A DNA stretch of 31,593 nt from an uncultured bacterium (GTDB lineage Bacteria; Bacillota; Clostridia; Lachnospirales; Lachnospiraceae): positions 1 through 31,593 of the forward strand of contig CAJMNR010000040.1 of the NCBI GenBank assembly GCA_905214875.1, read 5' to 3'. How positions within the stretch are numbered: the stretch's first letter is position 1; the number at the start of each line of letters is the position of its first letter. The translations under genes were made by a program, and so were the position numbers. Under the pieces are notes generated by a model. That model was not told the DNA's origin. It was given only the letters and a program-made list of their open reading frames with translations, and did not search any database. Shown here piece after piece: positions 22,006 through 30,060 of the stretch.

Positions 22006-22275
22006 TTATTTTTCGTCTTCATCAGTTGTAGAAAATTCTACAACATCATCATCGAAATCTTCATCATCATAATCATCATATTCATCTTCATCGAAGTCTT
22101 CTAGATAATCTGGTGTGAAATGTTTATAAACCGCATAAGCGATTGCAGCAACAGCGGCAACAGCACCGATTACAGCAAAAATCATAACGATTGGGCATGA
22201 TTTCTTTTCTTCTTCTTTTTGACTCATTAGTTCGCCAAGTTTCATAGCGTTTAATAATTCTTCGAATTTATTCAT
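22006..22275 (-). CDS. Small membrane protein with a highly acidic C-terminal tail
   Basis: An 89-residue protein with a helical charged N-terminus (MNKFEELLNAMKLGELM). One membrane segment follows at about 28-50 (PIVMIFAVIGAVAAVAAIAYAVY). The tail, from about 57, is almost entirely Asp/Glu/Tyr and ends TTDEDEK. I do not recognise a named family with certainty. The overall design (short helix, one membrane span, acidic tail) recurs in Lachnospiraceae. The start was moved from a GTG (22287) to ATG (22275) because GGGAG lies six bases before the latter. It sits between a terminator and the pcrA 3' end and may be its own unit. The tail could bind cations or a basic partner, which is only inference. 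Confidence 0.75.
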   Translation of the reverse strand: MNKFEELLNAMKLGELMSQKEEEKKSCPIVMIFAVIGAVAAVAAIAYAVYKHFTPDYLEDFDEDEYDDYDDEDFDDDVVEFSTTDEDEK

Positions 22276-22365
22276 TATTTCTCCCACGACCTTTCTTGCA
22301 TTAATACTATTATTATATCACGCAGCCTAGGATTTTACTACAGAATAATCGGAAAAATAAAACAA

Positions 22366-24768
22366 CTATAGAACTTTTTTCAAGCGGGCAAAGGAAGCAA
22401 GCATTTTCTTAACACCGCTATTTTCAAATTCGACTGTTACTTCATAGTCGGCACCTTTTGGGTTAAGGACTGTAACGACACCTGTTCCAAACTTAATGTG
22501 TTTTACCGTATCGCCGACTGCATAATTAATTCCAGTACTTGGCTTATGTGTTCCGGGGGCTGGCTTGTCAAACACATCCATAGAACTTGCGTTAGTAGAA
22601 CTAAATCCTTTACTGATTAATGGATTGTTAGCAAATAAGTCATTTGGATTTGCCTGACGGCTTCGTTCCATTCTAGAATGTCCAAATGCGCCTCCTGTCA
22701 TATTGCTTGTAGCCTCACGCATACTGCCTTGTTGGTAAGAAGAACTTTGCGTTGGCCTGAAGGTAGAAGAGGAGAACTTGCCAGCATATGCATTTCTTGA
22801 TTTGGAACTGATATTTTCTTTTAAAAGATGTCTTGGAATTTCACGGATAAAGCGTGATGGCTTGTTAAACTGTGTTTCGCCTCGAACCATACGGCTGCGA
22901 GCACAGCTTAAGGAAAGCTCTTTCATCGCACGTGTAATTCCTACGTAGCATAAACGTCTTTCTTCTTCGACTTCTGTCGGATCGTCTCCATTGATGGACA
23001 TATAGCTTGGGAATAATCCGTCTTCCATACCACAAAGGTATACATAAGGGAATTCCAATCCTTTTGCACTGTGTAATGTCATTAATACAACAACATCATT
23101 GCTTTCCTCTAAATTATCAATATCAGCAACAAGGGCAACTTCTTCTAGGAATCCGCTTAATGTTGGAATGTCATCACAATTTGCTTCGTATGCGATGATC
23201 TTATTTAAGAGCTCTTGGATGTTTTCAATTCTGCCTTTTGCTTCTTCCGTATCTTCTGCTTCAAGTTCTGCAAGGTATCCTGTTGCTTCTAATACTTCAT
23301 TTGCAAGATCTTCAAGTGTATATTTTGGATCCGCTGCTTTTTGTTTTAAAATCTCAATCATACTTACGAAAGGAGAGATCTTAGAAAGTGCTCGTGAAAG
23401 CCCTGGAATTCCTTCCGCATGCTTTAAGGAATCATAAAAGCTGATTCCACTGCTCATTGCATATTCCGTTACTCGGTCAATCGTTGTAAGTCCGATACCA
23501 CGACGAGGAACATTGATAATACGCTTTACGCTAATATCATCGCTGCCGTTATCGATTGTCTTTAAGTAGCAGAGTAAGTCTTTTACTTCCTTACGAGAGT
23601 AGAAGTTTACGGCTCCGACAATCTTATATGGGATGTTGTTGCGAACTAATTTCTCTTCGAAAATACGGGATTGCGCATTGGTACGATATAGGATTGCAAA
23701 GTCTTTGTAATCCGCACCGTCATTTCTTATCTTATTGTAAATGTCAGAAACGATTTGTTCTGCTTCCTCATATTCGTTTTCATACTGCGTAAAGTTTACA
23801 AGATCACCTTCGTCGTTGGCAGTCCATAAAGTCTTGTCTTTACGGCCGAGGTTATTTTGAATTACTTCATTGGCAGCATTTAAGATGTTTTGGGTAGAAC
23901 GATAGTTTTGTTCTAACTTAATTACTTTCGTATTTGGGAAACATTTTTCAAAGTTTAGGATATTGTAAATGTTAGCACCACGGAATTTGTAGATGGACTG
24001 GTCGTCATCACCTACTACACAGATATTATGTTCGATATCGCCATCTTCATTAGTAGAAGTAGCAAGGTATTCGATTAATTTAAACTGTGCCGTATTCGTA
24101 TCTTGGTATTCATCTACCATGATATAACGGAAACGTTGTCGATATAAATGAAGCACATCTGGACATGTGCGGAATAATTCACAAGTGAGTACGATTAAAT
24201 CATCAAAGTCTAATGCGTTGTTTGATTTTAAACGTTTTTGATATTCACGATAGATTTCAGCCATTTTTCGTGACTTATAATCTGCACCGGATTCGCGCTC
24301 GAACTCGTCTGGAGAAAGAAGGTCATCTTTAGCGGAAGAAATGGCAGAAAGACAAGCTCTTTCTTTCCAGTTCTTTGGATCAAGGTCTAAGAATTTGATG
24401 ACATCTTTCATTAGGCTTTTTTGATCGTCACTGTCGTAAATTGTAAAGCTTGTATCGTATCCAAGCTTATCGATATGGCGTCTTAAGATACGCACACAGG
24501 TGGAATGGAACGTACTAACCCAGATGTTTTCAGAACCATAGCCAACAATTTTATCCACACGTTCTCGCATTTCCTTAGCAGCCTTGTTGGTAAAGGTTAT
24601 CGCTAAGATGTTCCAAGGGTTTACACCTACTTCATCGATCAGATATGCAATACGATGGGTGAGCACTCTTGTTTTACCAGAACCGGCACCAGCTAATAAA
24701 AGCAGTGGTCCGTTAACGTGTTCAACGGCTCTTCGTTGTTCTGGATTTAAGGAATCATATATACTCAT
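22366..24768 (-). CDS. pcrA: ATP-dependent DNA helicase PcrA/UvrD
   Basis: An 800-residue superfamily 1A 3'-5' helicase acting in nucleotide excision repair, removal of RecA and rolling-circle replication. Walker A AGAGSGKT is at 26-33, motif Ia ITFTNKAA at 57-64, DEYQDT (Walker B) at 219-224, GDDDQSIYKFRGA from 253, and the QNYRS motif near 288. LMTLHSAKGLEFPYVYLCGMEDGLFP and the VGITRA motif lie in the C-terminal half. The tail from about 745 (AVGDTVKHIKFGTGVVTVL) is the Tudor-like domain that contacts RNA polymerase in Bacillus PcrA. It is slightly longer than usual because of a Ser/Asn-rich linker. GGTGG seven bases upstream fixes the ATG. A promoter with a LexA-like box lies upstream. 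No pcrB or ligA neighbours are present. Confidence 0.95.
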   Translation of the reverse strand: MSIYDSLNPEQRRAVEHVNGPLLLLAGAGSGKTRVLTHRIAYLIDEVGVNPWNILAITFTNKAAKEMRERVDKIVGYGSENIWVSTFHSTCVRILRRHIDKLGYDTSFTIYDSDDQKSLMKDVIKFLDLDPKNWKERACLSAISSAKDDLLSPDEFERESGADYKSRKMAEIYREYQKRLKSNNALDFDDLIVLTCELFRTCPDVLHLYRQRFRYIMVDEYQDTNTAQFKLIEYLATSTNEDGDIEHNICVVGDDDQSIYKFRGANIYNILNFEKCFPNTKVIKLEQNYRSTQNILNAANEVIQNNLGRKDKTLWTANDEGDLVNFTQYENEYEEAEQIVSDIYNKIRNDGADYKDFAILYRTNAQSRIFEEKLVRNNIPYKIVGAVNFYSRKEVKDLLCYLKTIDNGSDDISVKRIINVPRRGIGLTTIDRVTEYAMSSGISFYDSLKHAEGIPGLSRALSKISPFVSMIEILKQKAADPKYTLEDLANEVLEATGYLAELEAEDTEEAKGRIENIQELLNKIIAYEANCDDIPTLSGFLEEVALVADIDNLEESNDVVVLMTLHSAKGLEFPYVYLCGMEDGLFPSYMSINGDDPTEVEEERRLCYVGITRAMKELSLSCARSRMVRGETQFNKPSRFIREIPRHLLKENISSKSRNAYAGKFSSSTFRPTQSSSYQQGSMREATSNMTGGAFGHSRMERSRQANPNDLFANNPLISKGFSSTNASSMDVFDKPAPGTHKPSTGINYAVGDTVKHIKFGTGVVTVLNPKGADYEVTVEFENSGVKKMLASFARLKKVL

Positions 24769-24802
24769 TTTGTTACCACCTTTATCAAAATCATTACTCG
24801 CT

Positions 24803-24831
24803 ATTATATCATCTTAGAACATATGTTTCAA
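24803..24831 (-). promoter_or_regulatory. Promoter of pcrA
   Basis: On the minus strand, TTGAAA (24831-24826), 17 bases and a perfect TATAAT (24808-24803), 35 bases before the start codon. A LexA-like box covers part of the -35 and spacer. Confidence 0.75.
24816..24829. promoter_or_regulatory. LexA-like box in the pcrA promoter
   Basis: The plus-strand 14-mer AGAACATATGTTTC matches 13 of 14 positions of the Bacillus LexA consensus CGAACRNRYGTTYC. It overlaps the pcrA -35 and spacer. uvrD of E. coli is SOS-regulated, and I recall pcrA being listed in the Bacillus SOS regulon, so the site makes biological sense. Confidence 0.7.
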
Positions 24832-24868
24832 GAACTAAGAGCTTTGTTAGAAAAAAGTCAAATCACTA

Positions 24869-24897
24869 TTTACATGTAGTAATGAATACTATATAAT
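24869..24897 (+). promoter_or_regulatory. Promoter of the DUF1836 gene
   Basis: TTTACA (24869-24874), 17 bases and a perfect TATAAT (24892-24897), about 20 bases before the start codon. The pcrA LexA-like box lies about 40 bases upstream of this -35, so it is less likely to control this promoter directly. Confidence 0.7.
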
Positions 24898-24917
24898 ATA
24901 ACAATGAGGTGATTATC

Positions 24918-25577
24918 TTGGAAAATACCAATGAAGTTTATATAAAACGTATTATTAATGAACTAAAAAAAATAGAATATATAAAGCCAGATGAGATTCC
25001 AAATATTGATTTATATATGGACCAAGTTACTACATTTATGGATAGTCACTTGGCACTTTGCAAGCGTTATGAAGATGATAAAATGCTTACAAAGACTATG
25101 ATTAACAATTATACAAAAAATAATTTATTACCATCACCAAATAAAAAGAAATATTCAAAAGAGCATATGCTTCTTTTGATTTTCATTTATTATATGAAGA
25201 GTTTCTTATCAATCAGTGATATCCAGAGTATCTTCGGACCATTGACTGAGAAGTTCTATGATAAAGACAACCAGGTAGACTTAGAAGACATCTATAAAGA
25301 AGTATTCAGTTTCGAACAAGAACAAATGGAGTCTTTGACGAAAGATGTTATTCGTAAGTATACAAAGTCAAAAGAAACATTTAATCAAGTTGAAGATGAG
25401 AAAGATCGTGAATTCTTACAGACATTTGCTTGCATCTGTATGTTAAGCTTTGATGTATATGTAAAAAAGATGATTATTGAACGAATTATCGACCAAGAGA
25501 TTATTGGACATAAAGAATCCAAAGAGACTGAAAAAGAGAAAAAAGATAAGAAAGAAAAGAAGCATTCTGATGATTAG
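24918..25577 (+). CDS. DUF1836 domain-containing protein, probable DNA-binding regulator
   Basis: A 219-residue cytoplasmic protein. About residues 15-115 match DUF1836: PNIDLYMDQVTTFMDSHL, then MLTKTMINNYTKNNLLPSPNKKKYSKEHMLLLIFIYYMKSFLSISDI. This pattern resembles a MerR-like winged helix (TINNYxKxxLLPxPxKKxYxxxHL), so DNA binding is likely though untested here. The C-terminus is a Lys/Glu-rich tail (EKEKKDKKEKKHSDD). I start at TTG 24918, six bases after GAGGTG; GTG 24909 overlaps that ribosome site. It is divergent from pcrA and followed by a terminator that overlaps its stop codon. The function is unknown in detail; Bacillus has a related protein (YkrK) that acts as a regulator. Confidence 0.85.
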   Translation: MENTNEVYIKRIINELKKIEYIKPDEIPNIDLYMDQVTTFMDSHLALCKRYEDDKMLTKTMINNYTKNNLLPSPNKKKYSKEHMLLLIFIYYMKSFLSISDIQSIFGPLTEKFYDKDNQVDLEDIYKEVFSFEQEQMESLTKDVIRKYTKSKETFNQVEDEKDREFLQTFACICMLSFDVYVKKMIIERIIDQEIIGHKESKETEKEKKDKKEKKHSDD

Positions 25578-25590
25578 GAGTGCTTTTTTT
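25559..25590 (+). terminator. Terminator overlapping the end of the DUF1836 gene
   Basis: AAGCATTCT pairs with AGGAGTGCTT, with a G-U pair and a bulge, around GATGATT and is followed by a T-run. The left arm is the last codons of the gene and the stop lies in the loop and right arm. Confidence 0.7.
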
Positions 25591-25669
25591 CATATGGTCA
25601 ATATTTAAAATTATGATAGTGAAGGACTGGCGAAAGGTGACTTTATTATGCATATTGACGCATAATATG

Positions 25670-25697
25670 TTGAAAAAAGGTGGAAATATGGTATAAT
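25670..25697 (+). promoter_or_regulatory. Promoter of the chemotaxis receptor gene
   Basis: TTGAAA (25670-25675), 16 bases and a perfect TATAAT (25692-25697), 50 bases before ATG 25748. It resembles a sigma-A promoter; a sigma-D (flagellar) pattern was not seen. Confidence 0.65.
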
Positions 25698-25747
25698 GAC
25701 TAAAAGAGTACTTGGCAATACTCGATTTATTTGGGAGGAAAAACACA

Positions 25748-27871
25748 ATGAAGACGAAAGAACGGCATAGAGAAAAGGCGAAACGCAGTAGGGAGAAGAA
25801 ACAAACGAAGAATGCTGGCAACATGAAGTTTGTGTCAAGTATCATCGGGAGAATTAGCATTTTACTTACAACGTCACTGATTTTAACCATTTGCTTAGGT
25901 GTTATATCTTACCAAAAGGCATCCGATGCACTATCTGATAGTTACATAGCAAGTACATCATCGACCATACAGGCAATTTCCAATTACTTTGAACTTGGAA
26001 TGTCCAACATTCGAACACAGGCAGTTCAACTTTATAATGATGATTTAATTAACCAATATCACTCCGATGCCTATTACAATGATGTACTAGCGGAGAGAAA
26101 TGCTATTTTACAAGTGCGAAGCAAATATTCCAATGTGACGTCAGTAGACGAAATGTGTAGTAATATTTATAGTATTTCAGACAAATCTAGACTAGTTTCT
26201 GCTAATGGGCAGAACCAGGCCGATAATACATATAGTCAAACAAAAGAATTATTTGAACAAGCGGGAACTTCAAGTGGATGGTTTAGTACACATCCTGGAA
26301 TTGATGCGGTTGAAGGAACTACAAGTGAAGAGTATGCTGCATCTTATGGTATGCATTTATTTACTGCAGAAGGATATATTATGGCGGATCTTAGCGCTGA
26401 TGCAGTAAAACAGTATATTAATCAGTATTCCATTGGAAATCGTGGAATCTTATCCTTTGTGTCTGACGAAACAAAAGAGTTCTATGCTCAGACAGAGGAC
26501 GAACAAAATGAAGTAATCAAAGATGCCGTTATTGGAAGCGGAACCATTGCAGGACAAGAATTCTATAAAGAAGCTATGGAGAATGCAGAAGAGAGCGGAT
26601 TCAAATACGTTACGTTTAACGGTGAAAAATATTTATTTATCTATAACAAGATTGCGGATACGAAATTAGCGATTGTTGGTCTGATTCCAAAAAGCGTTGT
26701 TGTAAATCAGGCATCTAGCATCCGTCTAAATACAATAATCATTTCAGCTTTTATCATCGTAATCATGCTAGTCCTTGGCGGATTGATTAGCTATAGCATG
26801 AAAAAAGGGATTAAACAGTTAAATAACAATTTAGATCGACTTGCTACTGGAGACTTTACCGTAGATTTCTCAATGGGAAATAAGGATGAGTTTGGAGTTA
26901 TTTCACATAGAGTGGGAGAAACGATGGGTAACTTACGTGGCCTTATTGGAAACATGAAGCAAATGAATGATAAGGTAAATGAATCTACCATGTATGTTAC
27001 AGGCATTAGCAATGAGTTTGCCACTTCATCCGAGGAAATCTCAGAGGCATTACAGGAAGTTGCAAATGATGTAGTGAGCCAGGCAAATGATGCGGATAAC
27101 TGTTTAAATCAGATGAACCAGTTGTCAGGAGAGGTGCAGGAAGTATTTGAAGGAACATCAAAGATTGGTCAAATCAGTGAAGAAACCAATAAGGTTGTTG
27201 AAGAGAGCATTACCATTGTAGACAAACTTGCATCTAACATGAAGGATTCTTCTGATATGACGAAAGTAGTTATTAAAAATGTTGAGAACTTATCCGCTCA
27301 ATCTAAGAGCATCGAAAAGATCGTAGATGTGATTAATGAGATTGCAGAAGAAACAAACCTATTATCATTAAATGCTTCTATTGAGGCTGCAAGAGCAGGG
27401 GAAGCTGGAAGAGGCTTTGTCGTAGTTGCGGACCAAGTTCGTAAGCTGGCTGATCAGTCAGTAGAACAAGTTGTGGAAATCGGAAAGATTGTAAACAACA
27501 TTCAGACTAAGACAAATGAAACAGTAACCGTTGCAAGACAGACGGAAGAGTATGTAACGATTCAAGAAAAATCATTACAGCAGACAGTTGCAATGTTTGA
27601 TCATATCAAAAATCAATTTAATGTATTGGTTGGAGAACTTAAGAATATCACAGACGGAGTAGAACGCATTGAGAAGGCTAAGAATGAGACGCTTACAAGC
27701 GTACAGAATATTTCAAGCTTTACTCAGGAAACAAGTGCAGTAACAGAAGAGATTACAGCAACCGCTCTAAATCAGCTTGACAATGTAGGAAAGCTTCGAA
27801 AAAAGATTAAGACATTGGAAGAAGAAGCAGAAGTATTAAACGAAGCAATCAGTCGCTTTGTTGTTGAATAG
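25748..27871 (+). CDS. Methyl-accepting chemotaxis protein with extracellular sensor
   Basis: A 707-residue chemoreceptor that signals through CheW/CheA. It starts with a very basic cytoplasmic stretch (MKTKERHREKAKRSREKKQTK). Then come membrane segment 1 at about 33-55, an extracellular sensor of roughly 250 residues (probably dCache-like, by length and position only), membrane segment 2 (about IIISAFIIVIMLVLGGLISYSM), a HAMP domain (LDRLATGDFTVDFSMGNKDEFG), and the signalling bundle. The bundle tip IAEETNLLSLNASIEAARAGEAGRGFVVVADQVRKLADQS is canonical. The start is ATG 25748 because GGGAGG is nine bases upstream; the in-frame ATG at 25712 lacks one. The ligand is not known. Its presence implies a motile cell. 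It is monocistronic. Confidence 0.94.
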   Translation: MKTKERHREKAKRSREKKQTKNAGNMKFVSSIIGRISILLTTSLILTICLGVISYQKASDALSDSYIASTSSTIQAISNYFELGMSNIRTQAVQLYNDDLINQYHSDAYYNDVLAERNAILQVRSKYSNVTSVDEMCSNIYSISDKSRLVSANGQNQADNTYSQTKELFEQAGTSSGWFSTHPGIDAVEGTTSEEYAASYGMHLFTAEGYIMADLSADAVKQYINQYSIGNRGILSFVSDETKEFYAQTEDEQNEVIKDAVIGSGTIAGQEFYKEAMENAEESGFKYVTFNGEKYLFIYNKIADTKLAIVGLIPKSVVVNQASSIRLNTIIISAFIIVIMLVLGGLISYSMKKGIKQLNNNLDRLATGDFTVDFSMGNKDEFGVISHRVGETMGNLRGLIGNMKQMNDKVNESTMYVTGISNEFATSSEEISEALQEVANDVVSQANDADNCLNQMNQLSGEVQEVFEGTSKIGQISEETNKVVEESITIVDKLASNMKDSSDMTKVVIKNVENLSAQSKSIEKIVDVINEIAEETNLLSLNASIEAARAGEAGRGFVVVADQVRKLADQSVEQVVEIGKIVNNIQTKTNETVTVARQTEEYVTIQEKSLQQTVAMFDHIKNQFNVLVGELKNITDGVERIEKAKNETLTSVQNISSFTQETSAVTEEITATALNQLDNVGKLRKKIKTLEEEAEVLNEAISRFVVE

Positions 27872-27883
27872 TATTTTAGACAT

Positions 27884-27929
27884 AAAAAAGAAGTTCGCTT
27901 GCTATATTAAATAGTAAGCGAACTTTTTT
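27884..27929. terminator. Bidirectional terminator between the chemoreceptor and yerC-like genes
   Basis: AAGTTCGCTTGCTAT (27891-27905) pairs with ATAGTAAGCGAACTT (27911-27925), with one G-U pair, around ATTAA. It has an A-run before and a T-run after. Confidence 0.9.
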
Positions 27930-27937
27930 GTTTTTCC

Positions 27938-28252
27938 TTATTCGGAAACAGTTGAGTTATCTTCTTCCATCTCTACGCGGCCAAACACCATGTCATAGCC
28001 ATCGTTACCATAATTTAAAGAACGGTTTACACGACTGATTGTTGCTGTTGAAGCACCAGTCTTTTCTGCAATCTCCAAATATGTTTTATGTTCACGTAGC
28101 ATTTTAGCTACTTCAAAACGTTGAGATAATGAAAGTAATTCATTGATTGTACAAATGTCCTCAAAGAATACATAACATTCCTCGCGGTCCTTTAAGCTTA
28201 AAATAGCATCAAATAAATAATCAACCGCTGGCGTTTTGATTTTTTTGTTCAT
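27938..28252 (-). CDS. YerC/YecD family TrpR-related protein
   Basis: A 104-residue helical DNA-binding protein of the YerC/YecD family, related to the Trp repressor fold. KDREECYVFFEDICTINELLSLSQRFEVAKML and YLEIAEKTGASTATISRVNRSLNYG (helix-turn-helix near 57-80) are family-like. In Bacillus subtilis yerC lies next to pcrB-pcrA; here it is about 3 kb from pcrA, on the same strand, with two genes inserted between. The target genes are unknown. GGAGGG eight bases before the ATG supports the start. It ends nine bases from the shared bidirectional terminator. The C-terminal tail (about residues 90-104, MEEDNSTVSE) is acidic and beyond the usual domain. Confidence 0.9.
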   Translation of the reverse strand: MNKKIKTPAVDYLFDAILSLKDREECYVFFEDICTINELLSLSQRFEVAKMLREHKTYLEIAEKTGASTATISRVNRSLNYGNDGYDMVFGRVEMEEDNSTVSE

Positions 28253-28389
28253 TAATAGTCCCTCCTAGGTTACGATGTTTATTTAAAGTCTTTTATATTT
28301 AAGTGATTTTTATTTAAGTTTGTAATGTTCACTATGACATTTTAACATGATAAAGTGAAAAAGTAAAGAAGAGCTAAAGGAAAAATCCT

Positions 28390-29115
28390 TTAGAAATCAA
28401 CTCTTTTTCGTCGAATTAGTTTCATAAATTTATCGACATCTGTGTTGGCGATTAATTCTTCTGGGAAATCTACTTCTTTTAACACATCAAAAGCATAACA
28501 GTAGTTAGCGATATCCGCACAATAGTGAGCATCACTGCCTAAACTAATAGATACACCATATTCTTTGCAGAGACGTAGCATTTTAATATCATTTTCTCTT
28601 GCATTTTGACGAAATCCATCTGGATTCAAGGAAGAATTATTCAGTTCTAATAAAACATTATGTTCTTTTGCCGCTTTAACGAGTTTTTCGTAATTAAGCG
28701 GAATCCTTGCATCATCTGGATGTCCAATAATGCTGACAGAAGGATGTTTCATTGCACCGATCATTGCGTTTGTGTTTTCCTCTTCATTTCCTGGAGTAAT
28801 ACATGGTAAATGCATGCTTGCAATAACGAGGTCCATCTTAGCAAGTAAATAATCGGGCATATCTAGTCCGCCGTCCATAGTAACGATATTCGCTTCTGTT
28901 CCCATCATCAGGCGAAGACCATTCATTTCTCTTGGAACGACTTTTAAGTTGTCAAAGTAAAATTGATGGCATGTACCAGGCATTGACATGGCATGCTCGG
29001 TGATAGCCAGTAATTCTAACCCTTTATCCTTTGCTGCAGCGGCCATCTCATTAATAGTGTTATAAGCGTGACCACTTGCAATCGTATGCGTATGTGTATC
29101 TAAAACAATTTTCAT
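28390..29115 (-). CDS. PHP-domain phosphatase/phosphoesterase (YcdX-like)
   Basis: A 241-residue metallo-hydrolase of the PHP superfamily. Metal-ligand residues are visible in order: His8 and His10 (DTHTHT), His16 (SGH), His41 (TEH), Glu74 (GTEAN), His102 (SMH), His132 (IGHPDD), and Asp196 and His198 (GSDAH). The set fits the trinuclear-zinc YcdX group of phosphatases. The substrate is not known; E. coli YcdX has been linked to swarming. The length is typical (about 245). GGAAGG eight or more bases before the ATG and a clear promoter support the start. The gene is monocistronic. YerC lies 137 bases downstream on the same strand, with no obvious terminator between them, so read-through is possible. 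Confidence 0.92.
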   Translation of the reverse strand: MKIVLDTHTHTIASGHAYNTINEMAAAAKDKGLELLAITEHAMSMPGTCHQFYFDNLKVVPREMNGLRLMMGTEANIVTMDGGLDMPDYLLAKMDLVIASMHLPCITPGNEEENTNAMIGAMKHPSVSIIGHPDDARIPLNYEKLVKAAKEHNVLLELNNSSLNPDGFRQNARENDIKMLRLCKEYGVSISLGSDAHYCADIANYCYAFDVLKEVDFPEELIANTDVDKFMKLIRRKRVDF

Positions 29116-29179
29116 ATTGTATATCCTTCCTTTTGCAAAAGACTAATTTTCAATATTCAAAAATAGAAATACGGATTCT

Positions 29180-29208
29180 ATTATATATAGCAAAATTTGA
29201 AATTGCAA
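29180..29208 (-). promoter_or_regulatory. Promoter of the PHP phosphatase gene
   Basis: On the minus strand, TTGCAA (29208-29203), 17 bases and a perfect TATAAT (29185-29180), about 65 bases before the ATG. Confidence 0.65.
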
Positions 29209-29324
29209 GTGGATATATATGACTGATTATAGGAAATACTAATAAATAGAACTATTGCTAGAACCTATAATAATGTGATAATATGACAAATAATGTAAAA
29301 AGAAAACAGATTAAGGAAGAAAAG

Positions 29325-29957
29325 ATGAAAAATAATTATGCAAAGAAAGTATTTTATTCGACTCTCGGCGTTATCTTAATTAGCCTTGCAGTTTCATTGT
29401 TCCGTATGGCAGACATCGGAACGGATCCATTTAGCTGTTTCAATCTTGGTATTGCCAATTTGACTGGTATCTCCTTCGGTGATGCACAGCTTTCAACAAA
29501 CATCATATTAACTTTGATATTAATTTATCCTGGATTTAAGCATTTTGGATTTGGAACATTGCTAGCAATGGTCGGAGTTGGGTATATTTCTGACTTTATT
29601 CTATATATATTTCCATTTGATGCAAGTACGCAGAATATGATCATTCGTATTCTAATCGTATGTGCAGGTATCCTTGTAACTAGTACGGGAATCGCTATGT
29701 ATAGCTGTACGAAATTCGGAATCAGCCAGTATGATGCCATGAGTTTTATACTATGTGAAAAATCAAATGGAAAAATCAAACTTCAGTATGCAAGAATCGC
29801 AGTCGATTTAATTCTTATTTTAGGCGGATACCTTATGGGAAGCGTTGTTGGAATCGGTACAGTATTAATCGCATTAGCAGTAGGTCCAGTAGTTTCTTAT
29901 TTAATTCCAAATGTGTTTAACCCAATTATGAACCGTGACGAGAAAAAAGCACAGTAA
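29325..29957 (+). CDS. YczE/YyaS/YitT family membrane protein
   Basis: A 210-residue membrane protein with about five hydrophobic segments. RMADIGTDPFSCFNLGIANLTGISFGDAQ, with the GTDPF/GISFG pair, is the recognisable core of the YczE/YyaS group. A second GISQYDAMSF-type segment follows, suggesting an internal repeat (GTDPFSCF and GISQYDAMSF). The molecular function of the family is unknown, and a transport or regulatory role is only suggested. The start is set at ATG 29325, seven bases after AAGGA; an in-frame ATG at 29283 has no ribosome site. TATAAT at 29266-29271 could be its -10. The gene is transcribed toward rlmD, but a gap of about 100 bases with no terminator leaves co-transcription open. 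Confidence 0.85.
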   Translation: MKNNYAKKVFYSTLGVILISLAVSLFRMADIGTDPFSCFNLGIANLTGISFGDAQLSTNIILTLILIYPGFKHFGFGTLLAMVGVGYISDFILYIFPFDASTQNMIIRILIVCAGILVTSTGIAMYSCTKFGISQYDAMSFILCEKSNGKIKLQYARIAVDLILILGGYLMGSVVGIGTVLIALAVGPVVSYLIPNVFNPIMNRDEKKAQ

Positions 29958-30060
29958 AATAGGTTGAAAAAACTTTGATTATCGTTTAAAATCATAAGGT
30001 TGAGAATTATGTCAAACGGGACGTAAATAAGATGTGAAGAATAATATACTGGAGGTTACG

